Assembly (NCBI GenBank): GCA_900538705.1
Contig: UPZG01000001.1
Location: 620,001 to 684,000 of the forward strand
Source of the DNA: an uncultured Porphyromonadaceae bacterium
Lineage (GTDB): Bacteria; Bacteroidota; Bacteroidia; Bacteroidales; Barnesiellaceae_A
DNA: 64,000 nucleotides
Direction: 5' to 3'
How positions within the stretch are numbered: position 1 is the stretch's first letter; every line of letters starts with the position of its first letter. The notes beneath the pieces were generated by a model. The model worked only from the letters and a program-made list of their open reading frames with translations. It had not been told where the DNA came from and did no database searches. Below, one piece after another: positions 16,556 to 25,646 of this stretch. Made by a program: the position numbers and the translations under genes.

Positions 16556-18226
16556 TTATTTAGTTTGTTTTATTTTTTCTTCTATGCGGGTCTTTTCGTT
16601 CTCTTTGGGTATAGCAAGTTGCAGGGCTTTTTCCCACTCGGTAAGAGCTTGGGTGGTGTTACCTTGTGCAAAGTAGTAGTCGCCAAGTAGTTCGTGTGTG
16701 TGATAAAAGTCGGGATTGACGGTCAGAAAAAGTTGCAAGGTATCGGCTGGCAGACAAGTTGCCGTACTGGCAGCATCGCGTATGATGGGTACTAGTCTGC
16801 GGTAGGTGACGACGTCGTTGTAGTAAGCCATAAGAAATGCAGTATCGGCAGGTATTGCCGGGATGGATGTTTCGATGCGTTGTTCTATCGGTTTGTCGGT
16901 ACAAAATACCGAGTCGAGGTTGTATGCTATGTATTTCCCGGCTTGCCACGGGGCTGTCGATACCCACATGATGCGTTTTTCGGGGGCAAATATTACCGAG
17001 TGGTGGGCAATGCACTGATTGATGGACAGCTCGTTGCAAAGCCCTATGAAGCGATTCTCTTCATCGCGATAGTCGCGAAGGATGGCGGCTGCTCCGACAG
17101 GGGTGAGCGGTCTTAATGAGTCGGTGAGTTGATGTAGACGGCGTAGTCGGTGAGGACTGTCGGAGGTGAGTATGTTCTCTTGATTATGCGGGTCATTGGC
17201 AAAGGCGGCCGATTGGTAATGGTTGGTGCAGGCTATTCGGTTGTCGGTAGAGGTGAACAGTGCCATGCGATCGGGCGATTTTTCTATGATAGCCGCCTTC
17301 CTGTCGCGAGCCGAGCCGATGAGTAAAGATTCGGAAACGAAGGTTTTACGTCGGCCGGCAATGGCATATGCCTCGTCGATGGTGGCAGCATATTGCAGTA
17401 TTTCACGAGCAAGTAGCGAGATGGGAGTAGCCGTGGCACGGGGTAAAGTCCCTTTGGCGGCATTGATGGTTACGGTGAGCCCTGCCTCGTTCATGCCCGA
17501 TAGTACGCCTATCATTCCAGGCCAACCTATCGAGGCAAAGCGGTATCCGCTGTCGGGCTCGCAAAAGGTGACAAGTTTATTACGGGCGAAGTCGTCGCCC
17601 ATATAGAAATCGAAATTCCGGCCTATGAGCAAGGTCGAATCGGCCGAGTCGCTGTCCCATACGGCAAAAGAGCTGCAGCCTACCAACATATAGTCTTGCA
17701 TAAGATGCCCAATGTCGTGTGCTGCATGGTAGTTGAGTTGTCGTTCGTAGGGAGTTCCTATGAAGTCGTACTCATGAGTGCAGGAGCGGGCAATGGCTGC
17801 AATTTCGGTACGGAACTCTTCTGTTACGTTATTGCCGAGGTCGCGGTTGAAGAGGACGATGAGGTAGCGTAGGAAGTTGAGGTAGCTTTCGGATGGGATA
17901 AACTCTCTGATTCGGTTTACAAAAACGCTCTCTTGGTAGTATAGGAGCGAGTCGGTAAGAATACCGGCAGCTTCACCACGGGCTACGGCATCGCCGTGTA
18001 TATACATTTCCCACAAGCCATCGTCGTTGTGTCGTAGGAAGTTGCCGTTGTAAATACGGTAGTCGGCACTGTCGGTAAGCGTATAGTGTGAGAGACGAGT
18101 CGGGTCGATGGCCGGTTCTTTCATGTCGGCCGTGCGGTATAATACTATGGCTGTTCCGACAAGTATCAAGAGCAATACCACCGGTATGGCAATGATGATA
18201 GCAATAATTTTGAGAAACTTACGCAT
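16556..18226 (-). CDS. C45-type Ntn-hydrolase/acyltransferase-like membrane protein
   Basis: 556 residues. One N-terminal membrane helix (about 7-30), then an acyl-CoA:6-aminopenicillanate acyltransferase (C45)-like domain. The candidate nucleophile is Cys184 in VGCSSFAVW, followed by LLIGRNFDF and GMNEAGLTVTIN, all typical of this Ntn-hydrolase fold. The last about 100 residues look like TPR helices (HELLGDYYFAQGNTTQALTEWEKAL). Unlike classical C45 precursors, the cysteine is internal, so self-cleavage or a plain Cys nucleophile is possible. In this operon it may make or cut an amide or ester bond on the pigment; this is inference. Overlaps the desaturase-like gene by 8 bases. Confidence 0.75.
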   Translation of the reverse strand: MRKFLKIIAIIIAIPVVLLLILVGTAIVLYRTADMKEPAIDPTRLSHYTLTDSADYRIYNGNFLRHNDDGLWEMYIHGDAVARGEAAGILTDSLLYYQESVFVNRIREFIPSESYLNFLRYLIVLFNRDLGNNVTEEFRTEIAAIARSCTHEYDFIGTPYERQLNYHAAHDIGHLMQDYMLVGCSSFAVWDSDSADSTLLIGRNFDFYMGDDFARNKLVTFCEPDSGYRFASIGWPGMIGVLSGMNEAGLTVTINAAKGTLPRATATPISLLAREILQYAATIDEAYAIAGRRKTFVSESLLIGSARDRKAAIIEKSPDRMALFTSTDNRIACTNHYQSAAFANDPHNQENILTSDSPHRLRRLHQLTDSLRPLTPVGAAAILRDYRDEENRFIGLCNELSINQCIAHHSVIFAPEKRIMWVSTAPWQAGKYIAYNLDSVFCTDKPIEQRIETSIPAIPADTAFLMAYYNDVVTYRRLVPIIRDAASTATCLPADTLQLFLTVNPDFYHTHELLGDYYFAQGNTTQALTEWEKALQLAIPKENEKTRIEEKIKQTK

Positions 18227-19700
18227 ATCCTACTTTTTTAGCTAAATATTCTTGTCCTAAAAATTCGGCACATGTGAGCAGCGAGGTGAGACTTACTCCC
18301 AATGCTCCGTGTACGTTGAGATTTTGTCCTGCAAAATAAAAGTTGGGCAGGTGGGTACGCGACGATAAAACGCAGAGATGAGGGCTTTTATAGTTCTTTT
18401 CGAAACCATAAGCTGCGCCCTGTGTCGTGGCGGTATAATCGCGGTAGGTGAGGGGCGATGAGGTTACTATATGGTCAATACATCCGTCATAGTTGAGGCC
18501 ATAGCGGCGTATATAATCGAGAATGTGTTGTGTCTTTTGCTCTTTGTATGCCAGATAGCTATCGCCACGGTGTTCTACAAAAGTCTTTTCCCACGCTTTT
18601 ACTTCATCGAAGGGAGTAGGGGTAAGTATCGTTACAACATCGGCATAACCGTTATCCGGCGATACGGCTTGTTGCGATATAAGACAACTCTGCATGCCGT
18701 TATGTACGTCGTACCACACATCGTTGCGAGTATGCAAGAAGCGGTTGAAGTTGTCGTATGGTACGGTGCCTGGTTTGGTGAGCAGGTATATGGTGAAGAT
18801 ACCATATGTGTTGGGCATGGAGGCGATGCGACGTTTGTATGCTTTTTTTATGGCAGGTGTATCATCGAGCAGGGTAAGGGTCGTTTGTGGATGAATGGTA
18901 GAGATAAAGCGGTCGGCCTCGATATACTCTTCATTGTTGACATATACCGCTTTTACACGAGCTCCGTCAATCACAAAACGAGTAATGCGACTGTTGTTGC
19001 GTACCTCGCCGCCGTAATTGCGTATTACATCGGCCAGTGCGTCGGTCACTTGTGCCGAACCTCCTACAAAACGGTATGCTCCCGAAATGTACGAGTTGTT
19101 TATCATGCCGTGACAGTAGAGGGGTGAGCGGTCGCTAATGCCTCCGTATAGTTGTACCGTTCCGGCCAGAACCCGGCGCAGGGTGGTATCTTGGGTACAC
19201 TCTTCAATAAATGCCGATGCCGAGTGTGAAAAATATTTATATCCACCGTTCGAGAATACACCCTGGCGCAGCAACTCTACACTAGATGTGTTGCCTATCT
19301 CTTGCAGTTGTGCAACGTAGTGTCGCAAGGCTGTACGTTCGTGTGGAAAATCTTGCGCCAATGTCTCAACAAAGCGTTCGTATCCCATGGCGTAGCGGTA
19401 CTCTTTACCATCGAGATAGATGCGGTCAAATCCCTCTTCATCGAGACGTTGTAGCTGAAGCTTATCGTTGATACCCAAATATTTGAAAATTGTATATAGC
19501 AGTTGCCCTTCGTCCATGCTACCTACATAGTGTATGCCGGTGTCTAACAGCCGGCCGTAACGTGTAAATGATTGGAAACAACCGCCTATCAGTGGATTTT
19601 TTTCCAATACGCATACATGCATTCCCTCTTTGGCAAGTATGGCAGCACATTCAAGACCTGCGAGACCGCCTCCAGCTATGACCATATCGTACCGGCTCAT
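18219..19700 (-). CDS. Phytoene-desaturase-like FAD oxidoreductase
   Basis: 493 residues. N-terminal FAD dinucleotide-binding motif MVIAGGGLAGLECAAILA and VLEKNPLIGGCFQSF, followed by a CrtI/retinol-saturase-like body. The C-terminal end YFAGQNLNVHGALGVSLTS is the family's second FAD signature. It probably oxidises, reduces or isomerises double bonds of a polyene; no other carotenoid gene is nearby, so the substrate is presumably the aryl polyene. Starts ATGA-coupled to the large fusion gene upstream. Confidence 0.85.
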   Translation of the reverse strand: MSRYDMVIAGGGLAGLECAAILAKEGMHVCVLEKNPLIGGCFQSFTRYGRLLDTGIHYVGSMDEGQLLYTIFKYLGINDKLQLQRLDEEGFDRIYLDGKEYRYAMGYERFVETLAQDFPHERTALRHYVAQLQEIGNTSSVELLRQGVFSNGGYKYFSHSASAFIEECTQDTTLRRVLAGTVQLYGGISDRSPLYCHGMINNSYISGAYRFVGGSAQVTDALADVIRNYGGEVRNNSRITRFVIDGARVKAVYVNNEEYIEADRFISTIHPQTTLTLLDDTPAIKKAYKRRIASMPNTYGIFTIYLLTKPGTVPYDNFNRFLHTRNDVWYDVHNGMQSCLISQQAVSPDNGYADVVTILTPTPFDEVKAWEKTFVEHRGDSYLAYKEQKTQHILDYIRRYGLNYDGCIDHIVTSSPLTYRDYTATTQGAAYGFEKNYKSPHLCVLSSRTHLPNFYFAGQNLNVHGALGVSLTSLLTCAEFLGQEYLAKKVGYA

Positions 19701-22700
19701 TTCCTTAAAATATAAATAGTGTTTGACGTGTAGCGGTCGTTTTTATGTAAAGTCATCTTCATGCCGCATTCGTGGGCTATGGCGTGCATGTCGTCGACAG
19801 AGATGAACTGTAGTGATTGCACCGTTTTGTTGAAGTGCAGGATGCGTGTGGAGAAAAGCTCGGTGAGTCGTGTTACACCATGTTTATTGTCAGAGGCATT
19901 GCCGTCACGTACGATGATGGTGCCACCTTCGTTGAGCTTGGCAGCACAGCGTAGCAAGAGTTGGCGTTGCTCGTCGCGGGCAAGATAGTGTAACATGTCA
20001 TTGAGTACAAAGACGTCGCTGTATGGAATATCATAACGCAGTGAGTCGGCACAGACAAATTGCAGCGATTTAGGACGGGCAAATCCGTTATCGGCAACGG
20101 CTATTTTGTCGGCATCGTAGTCGATACCCAATATTTTTCGGTCAGGAGCGTACATGGCAAGCATGTAGTCGAGATAACCATATCCGCATCCTATGTCGGT
20201 CACATGGGCATTGCGAGGAATGAGTTGGTCGAAGAGACGGTAATTATCTTCCATCTTGACCTTGATGCGGGTATACCATTCTAAGACAGGACCTTTGTAT
20301 ATAAAGTTGCGAACCAATCGGTTGTAGAAATAGGGATTGTCGGGGGTGTTGTAACGGTTACATAACTCGGCATATTGTTCGCGGCAATACGAGGCTATTT
20401 GTTTGGCCCGTTCACGATAATCGGAGCCGAAAGAGGTATTGTCGGGTGTAATACGAGGCAGGGCTTTCATCACCAGCGTTGTACAATGCAGGTGAAACGA
20501 TTGTCGCTTGGGTAAGGCTTTGTCGGGCCCGTAGAAGAGCAAGGGCAGTATGTCTGTGTGTAGTTGTTCGGCCAGATAGAATGCCCCTTTGTGAAACCGA
20601 TGTATCTGTCCATCGAGCGAGCGGGTACCTTCGGGAAATACAACAATCGAGAATCCTTGGTCTATTTTCTGTTGTAGGTGGCTTGTCCCTGTATCGTAAC
20701 CGTCACCTGTGTAGTGAAAGTCAAGGTAACGTATGATGTGACCGAAAACCGGCGAATGATAGACCCATTTGTTTGTCACCATGACGATGCGCGGAGTGAG
20801 AGCAAACATTAACAGAATATCGATAAACGAAGCGTGGTTGGCTATGATAACGGCCGGCCGGTCAAAGGTGTGCTCGTCTATTCCTTCATATATCTTTTTG
20901 CCGGCATAGCTGTAAACGATGCCTCGGCACAGCTTGTGTGCGCACCACGACAAGGCGTACTGTTTATGTCGCCTTGCAATGGGTAGAGGCAACATAATGA
21001 GTAGTAACAGTGTGAGTAAAAGACACCCTATGAAAAATTCAATGAAGAAGAATGCCGTGCCTATAATACTCCATAGAGTATAAGGAGGCAGATGTTTGGC
21101 CGCCGGGTTACCGATGAACAGGTTGAATATAACAGGTTCTATGGTGTAAGCCACAAGTACTACGGCAAACATGCCTATGATGGAGACGAGCGAGAGCGAC
21201 TGCAAGGCGGGATGCTGGGCAAAGACCATGGCTCCCATACCCACCACCGTGGTAAATGCTGAGAAGAATATGGCGGTCTTGTGCGAATTGAGGAGCTTAT
21301 TGCCTCGCATGTAGCGATTTTGCAACCCGTCCATAATGAAGATGCTGAAATCGTCGCCTATACCAAAGATAAATGTCGAGAGTATGATGTTGACGATATT
21401 AAAGCGTATATCGAGCAATCCCATTATTCCTACGATAATAATCCAGCTGATACACATGGGCAGGAAGCTGATGAGTGTTAGCTCTATGCGCCCGTATGAG
21501 ATGAGCAAGGCTATGAATATGAGAGCCGACGATACGAAAAGAATGTAATTAAAGTCGTCGTTGACTGTGTCGACCCAACGGTTGGTGAAATAGGCGCGGT
21601 CGAATATTACAATGTTTTCATCGTGGGCAAAATGGGCATATACGGCCTCTTTGTTATGGGCAGGTATGTTTACTTGGGAGAGAAGCATAACCATTCCTGG
21701 AGCCTTATCGTACCATTGCGCAAAGGGCGAGAATGCCTCCCATTGGGTTGAGTCGTAGGGACATGTTGTGAAATCACTATTGAGCCAGTCGATGAAGTGA
21801 TTGAATGCTCCATCCTTGAAGCCGAGGTGTGCGGCTTCTTGTTCCACGTTTTCTATGAGGTTGGCTTTCCGTTCGGGAGTCCAGTATCTGTTCCACATTT
21901 GCAGACGTATTTGTTGTACCGAATCGGGAATGAAAAGTCGTTCGGCCGAGGCGACTTGCCATATCATCGAATCGGCTTGCAACTCGCGCAATTTATTATT
22001 GGTGTGGGCATATGTAGCTGCTGCTTCGTTGAAGTCTTTACCTACGCTTACAAATAGAATAGTTTGTCGGTCTGGGTCGGTCATCCCGTTAATCCGTTCT
22101 TCGCTTTCCTTCAGGTGCTTAGGTTCGAAGCTCAATGCCATCATGTCGCTGTCGAATGTGACGCGTTGTGCAAAGAATGAGCATACAATGGCCAGTAGTA
22201 TAATACCGGCCACAATGTATTTATTGCGGTCGTATGGATAGGCATTGATACGTTCAATCCATCGCAGTAGCGCATTTTGTTTTATCTCGGCATCGCCGCG
22301 CAAGAAGTGTGGCAGATAGATGAGGCAAAAGAGAGTCGTGCCCACCAGCGTCATAGAGGCGAAGAGCCCCAGGTCGTGCAGCAACTCGGACGAGGTGAAG
22401 ATGAGAGCAAAGAATGCTCCTATCGTAGTAAAGCTGCCTATGGTGAGCGGCAGCGTAAGTTCCTCGATAAGTTGCTCTACGCTCTTGACATGGTTCTGGT
22501 GTGCCAGCATGTGTATCGAATAGCTAAGCGAGATGCCAAGAATGACCGAGCCTACCCCTATGGCGATGGACGAGACGCTCCCTTGTACGAGGTATATGAC
22601 CGTAAGAGCAAAAAGTGCACCAAATCCTACAGTGGGTAGCATGAGCAGAATAGATACCTTGCGCTTGAAAACGGCAAGGATGAAAAGTACAATAATCAGT

Positions 22701-23536
22701 AGTGCTATCGACAGAGTGAGGAGGGTGTCGCGCTTTACCTGGCGGGCGTTGTATACGGCAACCGATGGCCCACCGAAATATTCGATGTCGACGTCGGGAT
22801 AGAGAACCGACAAGCTGTCGCGTATTGTCTCTATCTCTCGAATAAGAATTTCATTTTTACCGGTATCTCCCGAACCGAAGCGTGGTGATACGAAGAGCAA
22901 CAGCGTAGAACCGTCGGCCGAAAAGATATGCCCGTCTGTTATTCCATATGATGCGTCGCCTTGCAGGTCGCGCAAGATGCTCATGGAGTAGCTCGAAAGC
23001 CCTATGGGGTCGGTTGTGATATTCTCTTTGATAGCACTCCCTATGGGCGATAATAGTTGCATGTAGCTGCGTGACATGGCAGCGGCAACACCTTCGGGAG
23101 TAGTAATGGTATCGAAGCGGGCATAGTCGGCCGGCGTGACGAATAATGGCAGGTATTGTCGTATAAAGCGGCTGGCTTCACTCACGGTTTTGCCATCTAC
23201 GGTATTCATGGTAGAGGCTATGTAGTTGCCGCCGTCTGTTTCTGTAAGGGCTTGGTTATAGGCATCAGCGCAGGCGGTGAGCTGTCGGGTTTGAGTGGCA
23301 GCAGTATCGCGAGCAGAAAACATTATGATGATTTTGTCCTTGATTTTGAGGTTGTCAAAAACACGGGCGGTATAGTCATTTTCTCCTTTGCGTGGGAATA
23401 TAGAGGTAATGTTCTCTTCAAATTTTACCTGCGTAGCGCAGTATGTCATGAGACCTACCCATACGAGTAGCGAGGCGTATAATAGGAATTTATGACGGTT
23501 TAGAAAGTGATATAGTGTGATGAAAAATCTTACCAT
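19697..23536 (-). CDS. Three-part fusion: MMPL exporter + PlsC acyltransferase + SAM methyltransferase
   Basis: 1279 residues. Residues about 1-810 are an RND/MMPL lipid exporter: helix at about 16-36, a periplasmic loop, a helix bundle (about 270-420), a second loop, a second bundle (about 662-810). After a hydrophobic hairpin (about 820-850) comes a PlsC acyltransferase with NHASFID (His901, HX4D) and FPEGTRS (967-973). The last about 170 residues are a class I methyltransferase with DIGCGYGYLDY (from about 1114) and GIDYDADKI. No frameshift or internal stop is present. ATG 23536 is chosen over 23578 because the longer form overlaps the upstream gene and has no membrane-protein start. MMPL exporters in aryl polyene clusters are thought to move the lipid across the inner membrane; here the same chain could also acylate and methylate the cargo. 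Confidence 0.88.
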   Translation of the reverse strand: MVRFFITLYHFLNRHKFLLYASLLVWVGLMTYCATQVKFEENITSIFPRKGENDYTARVFDNLKIKDKIIIMFSARDTAATQTRQLTACADAYNQALTETDGGNYIASTMNTVDGKTVSEASRFIRQYLPLFVTPADYARFDTITTPEGVAAAMSRSYMQLLSPIGSAIKENITTDPIGLSSYSMSILRDLQGDASYGITDGHIFSADGSTLLLFVSPRFGSGDTGKNEILIREIETIRDSLSVLYPDVDIEYFGGPSVAVYNARQVKRDTLLTLSIALLIIVLFILAVFKRKVSILLMLPTVGFGALFALTVIYLVQGSVSSIAIGVGSVILGISLSYSIHMLAHQNHVKSVEQLIEELTLPLTIGSFTTIGAFFALIFTSSELLHDLGLFASMTLVGTTLFCLIYLPHFLRGDAEIKQNALLRWIERINAYPYDRNKYIVAGIILLAIVCSFFAQRVTFDSDMMALSFEPKHLKESEERINGMTDPDRQTILFVSVGKDFNEAAATYAHTNNKLRELQADSMIWQVASAERLFIPDSVQQIRLQMWNRYWTPERKANLIENVEQEAAHLGFKDGAFNHFIDWLNSDFTTCPYDSTQWEAFSPFAQWYDKAPGMVMLLSQVNIPAHNKEAVYAHFAHDENIVIFDRAYFTNRWVDTVNDDFNYILFVSSALIFIALLISYGRIELTLISFLPMCISWIIIVGIMGLLDIRFNIVNIILSTFIFGIGDDFSIFIMDGLQNRYMRGNKLLNSHKTAIFFSAFTTVVGMGAMVFAQHPALQSLSLVSIIGMFAVVLVAYTIEPVIFNLFIGNPAAKHLPPYTLWSIIGTAFFFIEFFIGCLLLTLLLLIMLPLPIARRHKQYALSWCAHKLCRGIVYSYAGKKIYEGIDEHTFDRPAVIIANHASFIDILLMFALTPRIVMVTNKWVYHSPVFGHIIRYLDFHYTGDGYDTGTSHLQQKIDQGFSIVVFPEGTRSLDGQIHRFHKGAFYLAEQLHTDILPLLFYGPDKALPKRQSFHLHCTTLVMKALPRITPDNTSFGSDYRERAKQIASYCREQYAELCNRYNTPDNPYFYNRLVRNFIYKGPVLEWYTRIKVKMEDNYRLFDQLIPRNAHVTDIGCGYGYLDYMLAMYAPDRKILGIDYDADKIAVADNGFARPKSLQFVCADSLRYDIPYSDVFVLNDMLHYLARDEQRQLLLRCAAKLNEGGTIIVRDGNASDNKHGVTRLTELFSTRILHFNKTVQSLQFISVDDMHAIAHECGMKMTLHKNDRYTSNTIYILRK

Positions 23537-23549
23537 CGGAGTCGTATAG

Positions 23550-24734
23550 TTATTTCGGTTTCTTAGACCGACTTGCAAATCGTATGATACAATATGTCAA
23601 TGCCCCGGCAATGAGGCTGCATACAATTGCAAAGATAATGCTTCCTACCAAATATTGTGTCAGTACTTGAGTGATATTCTTCAACGTAAGGCTATTGTAG
23701 TGAAATAGTATTTCATCGCCCAGCACAAGGCATCCTGTAGCATAACTGCCAAAGAGGATAAATGGTATCATGGGAGGGATGCTTATGTTGGAGAAGAGTA
23801 CCGTGATAACCTTGTTGAGCTTGAAAAGGTGTGCCAGAAATATGGCGCACACAATCTGGTATCCCCATATCGGTACAATGCCCATGAAGATGCCAAGCAT
23901 TACCGAGAGGACAAACTCGCGGGTACTGACGTTGTTGTGTAGTACGTCGTCGACATATTTCTTTATGTTTTTCCACGATAACTTGCGTAGCAGGTTACGG
24001 GGCCATATATAGAGAGCGGCTATGGGAACCAATACGGTATTGACAAGGCTGATGCGTGTAAAGTCTCGCAGTGGGTTGAAGTGTGACACGCGTTCTTCTT
24101 CGGGTGGATAATATACCCGAATGGCAATGTCGCGCACAGGTACGCCGTTCCATGCTGCGGCAACGAGAGCTTCAAGCTCAAATTCGTAACGAGCAGTGAA
24201 GCATTTCATCGAACCTAACGTCGCTAATGGATACAGCCGATACCCCGATTGGGTATCGTGAAGCTTTATGCCGGTTTCTAATCTGAACCAAAAATTGGAA
24301 AATTTGTTGGCAAAGGTATTTTTCCCTGGCATATTTTCGGCGTTGAGATTACGCGCCCCTACGAGAAGGGTATCGGGGGTTGTCTCTATTTCGGCAATAA
24401 AGTTCGGGATGTCGTCGGGATAATGTTGCCCATCGGAATCAATGGTTATCGCATATCGGAATCCGGCTTCGCGGGCTGCCAACAATCCGTCGCGCAATCC
24501 TGCACCTTTGCCTTCGTTCTCAATATGGGTGATGACACGAAGGTTAGGTATACCTTGCAATATGTTGGCCGTATCGTCGGTACTCCCATCGTTGACTACG
24601 AAAATATCGCGGCAGTAGGCCTGCACGCCTGTAATAACAGCTTCGAGCGTCTTACCGTTGTTGTATGTGGGTATGACAACTGCAATCCCAAGCGATTGAG
24701 CTTTTAAAATGATGTCGGGGTAGGTCTCGTTCAT
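23550..24734 (-). CDS. GT2 glycosyltransferase fused to DUF2062 membrane domain
   Basis: 394 residues. The GT-A family 2 domain (about 14-235) has VVIPTYNNGKTLEAVI, VVNDGSTDDT and TIDSDGQHYPDD (the DxD-type metal site) and resembles dolichyl-phosphate mannosyltransferase-like enzymes. It is followed by a DUF2062 domain with several membrane helices (about 285-385). ATG 24734 overlaps the preceding stop (ATGA); the upstream 24800 start is not needed. In the operon it probably transfers a sugar to a lipid carrier, supplying the sugar part of a pigment glycolipid. The sugar donor is unknown. Confidence 0.85.
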   Translation of the reverse strand: MNETYPDIILKAQSLGIAVVIPTYNNGKTLEAVITGVQAYCRDIFVVNDGSTDDTANILQGIPNLRVITHIENEGKGAGLRDGLLAAREAGFRYAITIDSDGQHYPDDIPNFIAEIETTPDTLLVGARNLNAENMPGKNTFANKFSNFWFRLETGIKLHDTQSGYRLYPLATLGSMKCFTARYEFELEALVAAAWNGVPVRDIAIRVYYPPEEERVSHFNPLRDFTRISLVNTVLVPIAALYIWPRNLLRKLSWKNIKKYVDDVLHNNVSTREFVLSVMLGIFMGIVPIWGYQIVCAIFLAHLFKLNKVITVLFSNISIPPMIPFILFGSYATGCLVLGDEILFHYNSLTLKNITQVLTQYLVGSIIFAIVCSLIAGALTYCIIRFASRSKKPK

Positions 24735-25102
24735 ACAGCGATATAAGATGCTTTCAATTTCAAGTAGGTTGTGGTGGTGTCTCGTACTTCGGCGCGGCAA
24801 TTATAGTTGTTTCCGGTATCGGTTGTAAGAGCTAATGTTATCTCCAATATGTTGTTGATGCCCGGGCGTATCATGTTGGTGAATTTACAAGATGCTATGC
24901 GGGTTATCATTAACTGGAGCCCAAGAACTTGCTCGCAGCACTCTTTGATAATTTGCAGGGTACATACGCCCGGCACGATGGGGTTGCCCGGAAAGTGACC
25001 GGCGTAGAGAGGATGGGTCGCATTGAGGGTGATTGTTGCCGTATATGCTCCCGGTGCGGTTTCGTGTAAATCTGTTATGGTATAAAAATCAGTGAGTAGC
25101 AT
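24731..25102 (-). CDS. FabZ-like hotdog dehydratase, His retained, Glu replaced by Gln
   Basis: 123-residue single hotdog domain. The FabA/FabZ catalytic segment is AGHFPGNPIVPGVCTLQ: catalytic His36 is present, but the residue four after PGV, which is Glu in FabZ and Asp in FabA, is Gln50. It would remove water from 3-hydroxyacyl-ACP during polyene elongation. With its own acid/base residue missing it may depend on the partner encoded at 31510-31944, which shows the opposite pattern. It is comparable to ApeI of aryl polyene systems. Overlaps the lipoprotein gene by 14 bases. Confidence 0.83.
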   Translation of the reverse strand: MLLTDFYTITDLHETAPGAYTATITLNATHPLYAGHFPGNPIVPGVCTLQIIKECCEQVLGLQLMITRIASCKFTNMIRPGINNILEITLALTTDTGNNYNCRAEVRDTTTTYLKLKASYIAV

Positions 25103-25646
25103 GGTTGTCTTGGATAGATAGATTTTGGGGAGTAATGGCTATATGCAGCTTCAGCCATTTGTGTGCAATCTGCGTAGTGTGGCTGTCGGCATCGTAACGG
25201 ATGGTGCCACGCGTCAGTCCGCTCCCTGTGCGTCGTAGCTCTTGGCCGTTGTTGTCGTACGTGCGAGAACCTTGTGTAGTAAGAAATATGCTCCTGAAAT
25301 CATCGGCAAGCACACTCCATATTCTTTCGTTACGCAGCGGTTCTATACAGTGGTTGAGAATATAATCGTTGTTACGCAAAGTAATATCAAAAAGAGTTAG
25401 GCCAAAGGGACTTGCACACACAAGACGAGCTTCGTCATTGTGTAGTCGCGTTATAAGCATACCGTTTTGTTGTACTTTACCCAAGGTAAACGTTATGTCG
25501 TAGCGCGTGGTTGTATCGCTCACGGCATAGATGGCCGGTCGTACCGGTGCATCGAGCGATGCTTGTCGCGAGCACGCAGCCATGAGCACTACCACAAGAA
25601 GGATTCCTGTTAGGCTATTGTATGGAAAAACGCGAGTCATGGGCAT
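25089..25646 (-). CDS. Operon lipoprotein (LolB/DUF3261-like role)
   Basis: 185 residues. A lipoprotein signal (hydrophobic LTGILLVVVLMAAC with lipobox ending at Cys25) precedes a beta-rich domain (RYDITFTLGKVQQNGMLITRL, ASPFGLTLFDITL). Aryl polyene clusters often carry a DUF3261 lipoprotein next to LolA; position and the GLTLFD-type segment suggest the same role here, receiving pigment lipid at the outer membrane like LolB. Homology is inferred, not established. The start may be 25640 rather than 25646. Overlaps the LolA-like gene by about 30 bases. Confidence 0.7.
   Translation of the reverse strand: MPMTRVFPYNSLTGILLVVVLMAACSRQASLDAPVRPAIYAVSDTTTRYDITFTLGKVQQNGMLITRLHNDEARLVCASPFGLTLFDITLRNNDYILNHCIEPLRNERIWSVLADDFRSIFLTTQGSRTYDNNGQELRRTGSGLTRGTIRYDADSHTTQIAHKWLKLHIAITPQNLSIQDNHATH

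Noticed and set aside
18471..19127. 218-codon plus-strand frame inside the FAD oxidoreductase gene
   Set aside because: Antisense to a gene with complete FAD motifs; no domain pattern of its own.
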